Shown here piece after piece: positions 42,552-50,799 of a stretch of DNA of 64,000 bases. The DNA comes from an uncultured Eubacteriales bacterium (GTDB taxonomy: Bacteria > Bacillota > Clostridia > Oscillospirales > Oscillospiraceae), in contig URDG01000002.1 in the NCBI GenBank assembly GCA_900546515.1, forward strand, positions 66,502-130,501, in the 5' to 3' direction. Position 1 is the first letter of the stretch; every line of letters begins with the position of its first letter. The notes beneath the pieces were generated by a model that worked only from the letters and a program-made list of their open reading frames with translations, searched no databases and was not told where the DNA came from. The translations under genes were made by a program, and so were the position numbers.

Positions 42552-45500
42552 AGAGTCTTCTCGTTATGCTCCTGTATCTCGGTCTCGGCGGAACCGTTAT
42601 GGCGCTCGGGCTCATGCTCACGCGCAGACTTCTCGGCAGGCGTCTGCCCGGCAGCTTTTATTATTATGCATGGCTCGTTGTGCTGCTGCGCTTCATACTG
42701 CCGCTGCCCGGTCTTATGCCCGCCGCCGTCGACGCGCCGGCGCCCGCGGCAGTGCAGGCGGTGCAGAGTACGCCGTCGGCGCGTCCTTACGGTCTGAACG
42801 CCGCCGGGGTATTGACGGGTTCCGCCAAAGAAGATATTCCGGCCGTTCACGAGGATACGGGAGTGCCTGACGGGCAGACGCACGAAGATGATCCTGCCGC
42901 GGCCGCGCACGGGCAGAGCAGCGGCATATTCGCATCCATATGGAGCGCGGCAAAAAGCGCCGTCACCCCGTGGCGCTTCTGGGGCTTCGTGTGGGCGGCA
43001 GGCGCCGTTATAAGCGCCGCGTGGTACATAACGGGCTACGAACGCTTCGTCCGCACGATACGCCGCACCGAGCGCGAGCCGACCGACGGCGATCTTGTCG
43101 TCTACTTCTCCATGCCCGGCAAGCACAAGCCCGGCCTTGTCCGTTCCCGCGCCGTCACCTCGCCCATGCTCATGGGGATATTCCGCCCCACTTTGGTGCT
43201 CCCGAACCGGGAGTACAGCCCTGAAATGCTCAGGAACATCTTCAGCCACGAGCTGACGCACTACCGCAGGGGCGACATCGTATACAAGTGGTTCGCCGCG
43301 TTGGTATTCTCGCTGCACTGGATAAATCCGCTGGCGTTCATCTTCCGCCGGGAGATAGACAGGGCATGCGAGCTCAGCTGCGACGAGCAGCTTCTGAAAG
43401 ACATGAGCGCCGACGAAAAACGCAGCTACGGCGAGACGCTGCTGGAGCTGGCGGCAAAAAGACCGCTGCCGGGAAGCGTCGTCGCAACGAGCTTCGCCAC
43501 TCAGAAGCGCGACCTCAAAGAAAGATTGGAGCAGATTATGACTTATAAAAACAAAAGCAGAGCGGCCATCGCTCTGGCTCTGGCTGCGGCGCTGCTGCTT
43601 GCCGGCTGCGGCGCGGCGCTCGGCCCGAACAACGGCGGCGCTGCGTCGGACGCATCTGCCGCAGCAGCAGAGAACGGCCATGGCGAAAAGATCACCGTGT
43701 CCACCGTGGATGAATTTCTCGCCGCCATCAGATCGAACGCTACCATAGTCCTCAAGGCCGGTACATACGACCTCAGCAAGGCCTCTGATTACGGCGCCGC
43801 GCCGAAAGGTCTCTATACGTGGGAGGAATGCTTCGACGGGTACCGGCTCGTGCTGTCCGATATAACCGGGCTGGACATCGTCGCCGGCGGAGATGTGACC
43901 ATAGCAGCCATACCGCGCTACGCGGATGTTCTATGCCTGCGCCGCTGCTCGGATATAAGCATCACCGGCGTTACCCTCGGGCACACCGAGGAGCCGGGCT
44001 CGTGCGCGGGCGGCGTTTTGTACCTCGACTCTGCGAGCAATATCAGGCTCGATCAATGCCGGCTCTACGGCTGCGGCATTGTAGGCATAACGGCGTATAA
44101 TTCTCAGAACGTCTACGCCTCCGACTGCGACATCTACGATTGCAGCGACAGCGCCGTGTCCTCCATAGGCTCAAGGGATGTGCGCGTCACCGGCAGCCGT
44201 ATCTACGATTGCAGCGCCGCCGGATGGAGCTGTGTATTCAGCGTCAGCAGCTCAACGGGCTTCGCCGTCGTCAACAGCAGCATATACGACAATGAAGGAC
44301 GCGCGCTTCTTCTCAACGACTATTCACAGCAGGTTTATCTTCTCGGATGCGACGTATCGTCTGGCAATAATTTCAGCGACGGGCTCTTTGAACAGATGGG
44401 CGGCTCCACCACGGTCGACGGCTGCCTGTTTGCCGGGGGCGATAACGTCTACCCCGCGATCTATACAGCGAACAGCACCGAAAACGTCTTCAACGCCGCG
44501 GGCGAAGAGCTCAACCGGGGGCTTGTCGAGAGCATGAAGCTCGAAAAGAAGGAATACTCCGGTCCGAAGCAGGAGGAGCTTCCCAATATTGAACGCAAGG
44601 TCAATGCCGACGGTATAGGCGTGGTTCACGTTTCAACGGTAGACGAGCTGCTTGCAGCCATAGCTCCCAGCACCGAGATATATCTCGACAGCGACTTCTA
44701 CGATCTCAGCACTGCAAGCTCCTACGGCGGCTACGGCAGCGACTATTATTACTGGGAAGCCACCTATGACGGACCGCAGCTCGTCATAACCGGCGTTGAC
44801 GGGCTCTCCATCATAAGCGAGAACGGGGCGACGGTCTCGGCTATCCCCCGCTACGCGAATGTGCTCAGTTTCATAAACTGCGATAACGTCTCGCTCTCAG
44901 GCTTCACCGCCGGACACACCGAAGAGCCGGGCTCGTGCGCAGGCGGCGTGCTGTATTTTGAAAGCTCATCCGGCATAAGCATAGACGGATGCCATCTGTA
45001 CGGCTGCGGCATCATCGGTATTCAGACGCAGAACGTTCAGGAGCTCAGCGTCACCGGCACCGAGATATACGACTGCTCAATGGCAGCCGTCACGCTCAGC
45101 GCAACGACGGACGCGGTGTTCACCGGCTGCGACATACATAACTGCGGCATCCCCGAGTTTTCGCTCAGCGACTGCCTGAACGTCAGCTTTGACGGCGCGG
45201 AGATCAGAAACGGCATGTACACCATCGGCCGCAGCGGCCTTGAGGCATACGGCACGGATAACGCCGGACTGGGCGGATACCAGCCGGAGCCCGGCTTTGG
45301 CATCTACTATATGGGCAGTGCGCTCGGCAGCGAGATCACGCTTCACACCGGCGACGGGGCCGTTTTCGTAGACCTCGTCTGGGATGAGGGCACGGGCGTA
45401 AAAAACATCATGTGGACAAGCTCATCCCCGGAGCTGCTTTCGGCGGAGCCTGACAGCGCCACCTCAGGCATGCAGTGCAAGCTCACGCCCCTGAAGGAGT

Positions 45501-45589
45501 CTGCGGACGGCGTGCGGCTCATCGTCACCGGCGAGACCGACGGCGGAGTGCTTCTGAGCAAAGCCGTCACAGTGTATATCTCCAAATAA
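42548..45589 (+). CDS. M56 (BlaR1-type) membrane protease fused to two tandem beta-helix domains
   Basis: 1013 residues, far above the usual 350-600. Helices at about 4-26, 37-57, 144-162 and 247-267. The zinc protease site is HELTH at 234-238 with a downstream acidic segment ELSCDE at 275-280. A hydrophobic stretch at 339-354 ends in LAGC, resembling a lipobox inside the chain. The remaining 630 residues are extracellular: two homologous blocks (about 381-690 and 692-1013), each opening VSTVDE(F/L)LAAI and each carrying HTEEPGSCAGGVLY (at 479 and 790), followed by short repeats such as CRLYGCGIVGI and CDIYDCS, the pattern of a right-handed parallel beta-helix. Classical BlaR1 has a penicillin-binding sensor instead. 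Predicted to sense a surface ligand, perhaps a glycan (inference), and trigger loss of the BlaI-type repressor. Confidence 0.88.
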   Translation: MKSLLVMLLYLGLGGTVMALGLMLTRRLLGRRLPGSFYYYAWLVVLLRFILPLPGLMPAAVDAPAPAAVQAVQSTPSARPYGLNAAGVLTGSAKEDIPAVHEDTGVPDGQTHEDDPAAAAHGQSSGIFASIWSAAKSAVTPWRFWGFVWAAGAVISAAWYITGYERFVRTIRRTEREPTDGDLVVYFSMPGKHKPGLVRSRAVTSPMLMGIFRPTLVLPNREYSPEMLRNIFSHELTHYRRGDIVYKWFAALVFSLHWINPLAFIFRREIDRACELSCDEQLLKDMSADEKRSYGETLLELAAKRPLPGSVVATSFATQKRDLKERLEQIMTYKNKSRAAIALALAAALLLAGCGAALGPNNGGAASDASAAAAENGHGEKITVSTVDEFLAAIRSNATIVLKAGTYDLSKASDYGAAPKGLYTWEECFDGYRLVLSDITGLDIVAGGDVTIAAIPRYADVLCLRRCSDISITGVTLGHTEEPGSCAGGVLYLDSASNIRLDQCRLYGCGIVGITAYNSQNVYASDCDIYDCSDSAVSSIGSRDVRVTGSRIYDCSAAGWSCVFSVSSSTGFAVVNSSIYDNEGRALLLNDYSQQVYLLGCDVSSGNNFSDGLFEQMGGSTTVDGCLFAGGDNVYPAIYTANSTENVFNAAGEELNRGLVESMKLEKKEYSGPKQEELPNIERKVNADGIGVVHVSTVDELLAAIAPSTEIYLDSDFYDLSTASSYGGYGSDYYYWEATYDGPQLVITGVDGLSIISENGATVSAIPRYANVLSFINCDNVSLSGFTAGHTEEPGSCAGGVLYFESSSGISIDGCHLYGCGIIGIQTQNVQELSVTGTEIYDCSMAAVTLSATTDAVFTGCDIHNCGIPEFSLSDCLNVSFDGAEIRNGMYTIGRSGLEAYGTDNAGLGGYQPEPGFGIYYMGSALGSEITLHTGDGAVFVDLVWDEGTGVKNIMWTSSSPELLSAEPDSATSGMQCKLTPLKESADGVRLIVTGETDGGVLLSKAVTVYISK

Positions 45590-45607
45590 ATCTATAAAAA
45601 GATTGAA

Positions 45608-45632
45608 CGCCCGGCGGAAAATCCGCCGGGCG
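45608..45632. terminator. GC-rich hairpin between M56 and rmlB
   Basis: Perfect 11-bp stem (45608-45618 with 45622-45632), 3-base loop; the T-tract after it is weak on the plus strand. Confidence 0.65.
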
Positions 45633-45663
45633 ATTTGCTTATTCTATGGTTTTTTCCCTTGTT

Positions 45664-46722
45664 TTACGCTTTTCCGTACATCCTGCTGTAGTAGTCGAGA
45701 TAGTCGCCGGAAATGACATGCTCGACCCACGTCCGGTTTTCAAGGTACCACCGTATCGTCTCATGCATGCCGCTCTGGAAAGTGTACTCCGGCGCCCAGC
45801 CGAGCTGCGTGGTGATCTTGGTGTTGTCGATGGCGTAGCGCCTGTCGTGACCCGGACGGTCCTGCACATGCTGTATGAGGCTTTCCGGCCGGCCGAGCTC
45901 AGAGAGAATGAGCTTTACGATCTCAATATTTGCCCGCTCGTTGTTGCCGCCGATATTATATACCTCGCCGCGCACTCCCTTTTTAAGCACCGTGCGTATC
46001 GCGGCGCAGTGGTCATGCACATGCAGCCAGTCGCGTATCTGCATGCCGTCGCCGTATACGGGCAGCGGCTTATTGTTCTGCGCGTTGTGCAGCATGAGCG
46101 GTATCAGCTTCTCCGGGAACTGGTACGGGCCGTAGTTATTGGAGCAGCGCGTGATGTTCACAGGCATGCCGTAAGTGTTGTGGTATGCGCGCACGACAAG
46201 ATCTGCACTCGCCTTTGACGCAGAGTACGGAGAATTCGGCGCGATAGGCGTAGTCTCGGTGAACATGCCTTCCTTCCCCAGCGCGCCGTACACCTCGTCC
46301 GTCGAGACCTGGAGATATACTACGCCCTCTCTGTACTCGCGTGAATACTTGTTGTCCGGCTCCAGCTTCCAGTGCCGCTTTGCCGCGTCCAGCAGCGTCT
46401 GCGTGCCGATGATATTCGTCGTCAGAAACAGCTCCGGCTCGAGTATGCTGCGGTCGACATGCGACTCGGCGGCAAAATGCACCACCGTGTCAAATCCGTA
46501 TCTGGCGAAAATATCCTCCACGAGCTGCCTGTCGCGTATATCACCGTGAACAAAGACATATCGCTTGTCGTCCTTCACCGGCAGGAGGTTTTCAAGGTTG
46601 CCGGCATAGGTCAGAAGATCGAGGTTGACAAGCAGCTCTATCTCCGGCTCCTCGCGGAGCATATACTGGATGAAGTTAGAGCCGATAAAGCCCGCGCCTC
46701 CGGTCACAAGAACTTTTTTCAT
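45664..46722 (-). CDS. rmlB: dTDP-glucose 4,6-dehydratase
   Basis: 352 residues. Converts dTDP-glucose to dTDP-4-keto-6-deoxyglucose. Rossmann start VLVTGGAGFIGSNFIQYML; VHFAAESHVDRSI; STDEVYGAL with the catalytic Thr-Asp-Glu; PYSASKASADLVVRAY with YxxxK; TRCSNNYGPYQFPEKLIPL. Overlaps the upstream rmlA stop by four bases. No rmlC or rmlD is present here, so the final deoxysugar cannot be told from this locus. Confidence 0.96.
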   Translation of the reverse strand: MKKVLVTGGAGFIGSNFIQYMLREEPEIELLVNLDLLTYAGNLENLLPVKDDKRYVFVHGDIRDRQLVEDIFARYGFDTVVHFAAESHVDRSILEPELFLTTNIIGTQTLLDAAKRHWKLEPDNKYSREYREGVVYLQVSTDEVYGALGKEGMFTETTPIAPNSPYSASKASADLVVRAYHNTYGMPVNITRCSNNYGPYQFPEKLIPLMLHNAQNNKPLPVYGDGMQIRDWLHVHDHCAAIRTVLKKGVRGEVYNIGGNNERANIEIVKLILSELGRPESLIQHVQDRPGHDRRYAIDNTKITTQLGWAPEYTFQSGMHETIRWYLENRTWVEHVISGDYLDYYSRMYGKA

Positions 46723-47591
46723 ATTTCGCCCTCCGCTACACGTCTGAGATACTGGCCGTAATCCGTCTTGAGCATTGGCTCGGCAAGCTCCATGAGCCGC
46801 TCTGCGTCTATGTAGCCCATGCGGTACGCGATCTCTTCGATGCAGGCAATGTAAAGCCCCTGCCGCTTCTGTACTATCTGCACGAAGTTTGCCGCCGCGA
46901 GCAGATTCTCATGCGTGCCGGTATCCAGCCATGCAAGCCCGCGGCCGAAGAGCTTGACCTTCAGCTGTCCCCGGCGGAGGTACTCGTTGTTGACGCTCGT
47001 GATCTCCAGCTCGCCGCGCGCCGACGGCTTTATGCTCTTTGCGATCTCCACGACCTGATTGTCATAGAAATAAAGTCCCGGAACGACATAGTTCGATTTG
47101 GGATGCTCCGGCTTTTCCTCAATGGAGATGACATTGTTGTCCCCGTCAAACTCCACGACGCCAAGCCCCGTGGGGTCAGGCATATAATAACCGAAGATCA
47201 CCGCGCCCTCTGTGAGCGCCGCAGCCTCCTTCACGCCGATGCTGATCCCGCCGCCGTAGAACACATTGTCGCCGAGTATCAGCGCCACATTGTCTCCGCC
47301 GATAAATTCCTCTCCGATTATGAAAGCCTCGGCAATGCCGCGCGGCTCATCCTGCACGGCATAGCTCAGCTCAAGGCCGAGGCCGTGTCCGTCGCCCAGA
47401 AGCTCCCTGAACGCGCCTATGTCGCGTTCGGTAGAGATTATCAGTATCTCCCTTATGCCGCCGAGCATCAACACGGACAGCGGGTAGTATATCATGGGCT
47501 TGTCGTATATAGGCAGGATCTGCTTGGATATTGAGCGGGTGATCGGATACAGGCGCGAACCCGTGCCGCCCGCCAGAACGATGCCTTTCAT
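46719..47591 (-). CDS. rmlA: Glucose-1-phosphate thymidylyltransferase
   Basis: 290 residues. Makes dTDP-glucose from dTTP and glucose-1-phosphate. MKGIVLAGGTGSRLYPITRSISKQILPIYDKPMIYYPL is the hallmark N-terminus, with the GTGSRL nucleotide loop and catalytic Lys. GDNVFYGGGI, EKPEHPKSNYVVPGLYFYDN and GRGLAWLDTGTHENLL are the other RmlA blocks. Coupled to rmlB. Confidence 0.97.
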   Translation of the reverse strand: MKGIVLAGGTGSRLYPITRSISKQILPIYDKPMIYYPLSVLMLGGIREILIISTERDIGAFRELLGDGHGLGLELSYAVQDEPRGIAEAFIIGEEFIGGDNVALILGDNVFYGGGISIGVKEAAALTEGAVIFGYYMPDPTGLGVVEFDGDNNVISIEEKPEHPKSNYVVPGLYFYDNQVVEIAKSIKPSARGELEITSVNNEYLRRGQLKVKLFGRGLAWLDTGTHENLLAAANFVQIVQKRQGLYIACIEEIAYRMGYIDAERLMELAEPMLKTDYGQYLRRVAEGEI

Positions 47592-47663
47592 ATTTATATG
47601 CCCCTTTCTTTTTGCAGAATTATCGCCTTAGTATAACCCACCCCGCAGGATAATTCAAGGTAC

Positions 47664-47692
47664 TTGTAAGATTATAAAAAAGATGATATAAT
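47664..47692 (+). promoter_or_regulatory. Promoter of the metallochaperone pair
   Basis: TTGTAA (47664-47669), 17 bases, perfect TATAAT (47687-47692), 40 bases before the ATG. Confidence 0.65.
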
Positions 47693-47711
47693 ATATTTTT
47701 AGAAAAAATAT
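47693..47711. promoter_or_regulatory. Inverted repeat at the metallochaperone transcription start
   Basis: ATATTTTT-AGA-AAAAATAT (8-bp perfect arms) directly after the -10 box, with GATGATA (47682-47688) and TATCATC (47709-47715) forming a wider dyad. Candidate operator for a metal-responsive repressor; no match to a known Zur box can be claimed. Confidence 0.4.
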
Positions 47712-47731
47712 CATCATCTGGAGGCTTAATA

Positions 47732-48865
47732 ATGACAAGGATTGACATATTCTCCGGTTTTCTGGGCGCGGGCAAGACTACGCTCATCCGCAAGCTCATC
47801 TCCGAAGCCTATAAGGGCGAGAAGCTCGTTCTTATCGAGAACGAGTTCGGCGAGATAGCGATAGACGGCGGCTTTCTGAAGGACGCCGGAGTGCAGATAA
47901 CCGAAATGAACTCCGGCTGCATCTGCTGCACCCTCGTGGGCGACTTTGAGAAGGCGCTCAAGAAGGTCATGGACGAGTACGCTCCCGACCGCATAATTAT
48001 CGAACCGTCAGGCGTCGGCAAGCTCAGCGACGTGGCGCGCGCTGTGGAAAAGGTAGAGGGCGCGTCCGTCGGCGCAAAGGTCACCGTGGTCGACGCCGGA
48101 AAGTGCCGCATGTATATGCGCAACTTCGGCGAGTTTTTCAACGATCAGGTCGAGAACGCAGACCTTATAGTCATGAGCCGCACCGATACGGCTTCCGAGA
48201 GCAAGGTACTCGCCGCAAGCGAGATGCTCAAAAAGCTCAACCCCACCGCCGGTCTCATCACCACTCCGTGGAGCAAGCTCGACGGCATGCAGATCAAGGA
48301 AGCGATGGACGGCGACGCGCTGAAAAAAGAGATGGAGCACATGGAGCACGAAGCACATGAACACCACCATCACCACGATGACGGCGATGAATGCTGCTGC
48401 GGTCACGACCATGACCACGACGAACACGAGCACCACCATCACCACGATGACAGCGATGAATGCTGCTGCGGCCATGACCATGACCACGACGAGCATGAGC
48501 ACCACCATCACCACGATGACGACGAATGCTGCTGCGGCCACGACCATGACCACGACGGGCACGAGCACCATCATCACCACCACGCCGATGAGATATTCAC
48601 CAGCTGGGGCGTCGAAACGCCGAAGAAGTTCACTGAGGCCGGCCTGCGCGCCGCGCTCGAAGAGCTCTCCGACGCGGAAAAATTCGGCACCATTCTGCGC
48701 GCCAAGGGTATTGTCGACGCGGCCGACGGCGAGTGGATCTACTTTGACTATGTACCCGGCGAATCCGATATACGCCGCGGCAGCGCAGCCGTCACCGGCC
48801 GCCTGTGCGTGATAGGTTCCAAGCTCAACGAGCAGGCACTGAAGGAGCTGTTTGAGATTGAGTAA
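47732..48865 (+). CDS. COG0523 (CobW/ZigA-type) metallochaperone GTPase with His/Cys-rich repeats
   Basis: 377 residues. G3E GTPase: Walker A GFLGAGKTTLIRKL, ENEFGEIAID, the metal-binding SGCICCTL (CxCC), IIEPSGVGK, and SRTDTA for guanine contact. Residues 211-283 are three near-identical repeats of 23, 23 and 22 residues, each with an HHHHH run, an acidic patch, CCCG and HDHDHD. The C-terminal COG0523 domain follows (GILDA-type FYFDYVPG segment). Family members deliver zinc, cobalt or nickel to client enzymes using GTP. The added CCCG blocks in the His-rich loop point to a large metal buffer. The next gene starts inside its last codons. Confidence 0.92.
   Translation: MTRIDIFSGFLGAGKTTLIRKLISEAYKGEKLVLIENEFGEIAIDGGFLKDAGVQITEMNSGCICCTLVGDFEKALKKVMDEYAPDRIIIEPSGVGKLSDVARAVEKVEGASVGAKVTVVDAGKCRMYMRNFGEFFNDQVENADLIVMSRTDTASESKVLAASEMLKKLNPTAGLITTPWSKLDGMQIKEAMDGDALKKEMEHMEHEAHEHHHHHDDGDECCCGHDHDHDEHEHHHHHDDSDECCCGHDHDHDEHEHHHHHDDDECCCGHDHDHDGHEHHHHHHADEIFTSWGVETPKKFTEAGLRAALEELSDAEKFGTILRAKGIVDAADGEWIYFDYVPGESDIRRGSAAVTGRLCVIGSKLNEQALKELFEIE
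48362..48565 (+). repeat. Three tandem in-frame repeats encoding His/Cys-rich metal loop
   Basis: Units begin at 48362, 48431 and 48500 (69, 69 and 66 bp). Each encodes five His, an Asp-rich patch, Cys-Cys-Cys-Gly and alternating His-Asp. Nucleotide identity between units is high, so the copy number may vary by slippage or recombination. Confidence 0.9.
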
Positions 48866-49811
48866 CAAGAAAGACATACCCGTATACCTCTTCACGGGAT
48901 TTCTGGAGAGCGGCAAGACCAAATTCATACAGGAGACGCTTGAGGACCGCCGCTTCTGCAACGGCGAACGCACGCTGCTTCTCGTATGCGAGGAAGGCGA
49001 AGAGGAATACGCCCCCGAACAGTTTGCCGACAAAAATGTTTTCATCCGCGTGGCCGCATCTCAGGAGGAGCTGACTGCGGACAGGCTCTCCGCATGGCTG
49101 AAAGAGACAAGGGCCGAACGCGTCGTCATCGAGTACAACGGCATGTGGCTGCTCGACGTGCTTTACGGCGCAATGCCGGAGGGCTGGATGGTATATCAGG
49201 AGTTCATGTTCGCCGACGCCGGTACTTTTCTCACATACAATGCCAATATGCGTCAGCTCGTCTATGATAAGCTCAAGAGCTGTGAGCTCGTCGTGTTCAA
49301 CCGCTTCAACGGCTCGATGGACAAGATGGAGTTCCACAAAATAGTCCGCGCGGCCTCCCGCCGTTCGGATATTGCATATGAGTATGTCGGCGGCAAGGTC
49401 GAGTATGACGACATTGTTGATCCGCTCCCGTTCGACATCAACGCTCCGGTCGTCGAGATCGGCGACGACGATTACGCCGAATGGTACCGCGATATGTCCG
49501 AGGAGCCCAAGAAGTACGAGGGCAAGACCGTGCGCTTCAAATGCCGCGCTCTCGTGCGCAAGAAGATGCCTGAGCACAGCTTCATCGTCGGCCGTCACGT
49601 CATGACCTGCTGCGTACAGGATATACAGTTTGCCGGTCTTGTGTGCCAGTGGGACAAAGCGGACACCGTCAAGGACGACAGCTGGATCGTGCTCACCGCA
49701 AAGATCAACTTCAAGTTCCACCGCGCATATTCCAAGAAAGGCCCTGTGCTCACGTATATCGACTCTGAGCCCTGCGATGCTCCCGAGCAGCCCGTAGCGA
49801 CCTTCTATTAA
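48858..49811 (+). CDS. P-loop protein with TIGR03943/DUF1980-like C-terminal domain, partner of COG0523 GTPase
   Basis: 317 residues if read from the TTG at 48858 (AAGGAG ten bases upstream); a TTG at 48852 is possible. The N-terminal part resembles a COG0523 GTPase: PVYLFTGFLESGKTKFIQETL is a Walker A loop, but the CxCC metal motif is missing. The C-terminal part (from about residue 210) has KTVRFKCRALVRKKMPEHSFIVGRHVMTCCVQDIQFAGLVC, which matches the C-terminal block of TIGR03943/YcgQ proteins, often found with COG0523 genes under zinc control. It overlaps the preceding gene, so co-translation is expected. A two-part metallochaperone is inferred. Confidence 0.8.
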   Translation: MSNKKDIPVYLFTGFLESGKTKFIQETLEDRRFCNGERTLLLVCEEGEEEYAPEQFADKNVFIRVAASQEELTADRLSAWLKETRAERVVIEYNGMWLLDVLYGAMPEGWMVYQEFMFADAGTFLTYNANMRQLVYDKLKSCELVVFNRFNGSMDKMEFHKIVRAASRRSDIAYEYVGGKVEYDDIVDPLPFDINAPVVEIGDDDYAEWYRDMSEEPKKYEGKTVRFKCRALVRKKMPEHSFIVGRHVMTCCVQDIQFAGLVCQWDKADTVKDDSWIVLTAKINFKFHRAYSKKGPVLTYIDSEPCDAPEQPVATFY

Positions 49812-49830
49812 CAAAACACAAACCGATAAA

Positions 49831-49866
49831 GCCGGCGCGAACCCGTTCACGCCGGCCTTATTTTTT
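49831..49866 (+). terminator. Terminator after the metallochaperone pair
   Basis: 12-bp arms (49831-49842 with 49845-49856) with one C/A mismatch, then a T-run to 49866. Confidence 0.8.
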
Positions 49867-49906
49867 CAATTTTCAGTTTATGCGGCAAAGCCGCATGGAG
49901 GACCGT

Positions 49907-50557
49907 ATGAAATATAAATGCCTCGTTTTCGACCATGACGACACCGTAGTCAACAGCACTGCGACCATTCATCATCCATGCTTTGTGGAATACACGGCGG
50001 AACGTTATCCGGGCAAAAAATGCACGCTTGAGGAGTACTTCATCAAGAACTTTGACCCGGGCTTCCTGGAGTTCTGTCAGGAAGAGTACGGCATGACCGA
50101 CGCCGATATACTCGACGAGACAGAATACTGGCGCGCTTATGTTGAAAATCACATCCCGCTCGCCTACCCCGGCATAAAGGAGATAATGGAGGCACAGAAG
50201 GCCGAAGGCGGCCTGATCTGCGTAGTGTCTCACTCATTTGACCACAATATTTACCGCGATTACAAAGCCAACTCCCTCCCCGAGCCGGACGCCGTATACG
50301 GCTGGGAGCGCCCGTTGGAAGAGCGCAAGCCCGCCGCCTTCCCGCTGGAGGATATAATGCGGCGCTTTTCGCTCAAACCGTCGGATCTGCTGATGATCGA
50401 CGATCTGAAGCCGGGCTACGACATGGCCGCGAAATGCGGCGTGGAGTTTGCCGCCGTGGGCTGGAGCAGCGATGTGCCTGAGATAGAGCGCTTCATGCGC
50501 CGCAACTGCCGCAATTATTTCAAGACCGTGGCAGAATTTGCAGAATTTCTGAAATAA
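49907..50557 (+). CDS. HAD-superfamily phosphatase-like hydrolase
   Basis: 216 residues from the ATG at 49907 (GGAGG upstream). CLVFDHDDTVVNS is HAD motif I (DxDxT) with both Asp residues; VSHSFD near residue 112 is motif II; the Lys of EERKPAAFP is motif III; and MIDDLKPGYDMA is motif IV. A cap domain lies between motifs I and II. This is the pattern of small phosphatases of the phosphoglycolate-phosphatase/beta-phosphoglucomutase group. Substrate unknown. A hairpin array follows its stop. Confidence 0.88.
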   Translation: MKYKCLVFDHDDTVVNSTATIHHPCFVEYTAERYPGKKCTLEEYFIKNFDPGFLEFCQEEYGMTDADILDETEYWRAYVENHIPLAYPGIKEIMEAQKAEGGLICVVSHSFDHNIYRDYKANSLPEPDAVYGWERPLEERKPAAFPLEDIMRRFSLKPSDLLMIDDLKPGYDMAAKCGVEFAAVGWSSDVPEIERFMRRNCRNYFKTVAEFAEFLK

Positions 50558-50558
50558 A

Positions 50559-50799
50559 CTTCCGGCATGGGATACCCCATGCCGGAAGCCAGACTGTCAA
50601 AAAATCATTTTTGACAGTCTGGCTTGAAACTCTGAACTTTTTTTGAAAGTTCAGAGTTTTTCTTATTGGACGTGAAAGACACCCCTCCTGGGTTTCTTTC
50701 ACCGTATCTTCCTTCCCGTAGCTTCTGCTGCATACGGGCTCTTTGACATGCTCACTTCCGGCATGGGATACCCCATGCCGGAAGCTTCTTGTATGTCAA
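50559..50799. repeat. Gene-free array of six consecutive hairpins, including two identical 30-bp palindromes
   Basis: Perfect or near-perfect inverted repeats fill this gap: 50559-50588 (13-bp arms), 50588-50623 (16-bp arms), 50627-50659 (14-bp arms then T-run), 50672-50702, 50715-50738 (6-bp arms), and 50755-50784. The first and last are the same 30-bp palindrome (CTTCCGGCATGGG-loop-CCCATGCCGGAAG), 196 bp apart; the last is enclosed by TTGACAT/ATGTCAA (50743-50749, 50793-50799). At least the third is a good rho-independent terminator for the upstream HAD gene. The rest may be transcription stop, RNA structure or a palindromic repeat element. No protein is encoded here. Confidence 0.85.

Noticed and set aside
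48362..48565. Tandem repeats as a CRISPR array
   Set aside because: The repeats are in frame inside a GTPase gene and encode a metal-binding loop; there are no spacers.
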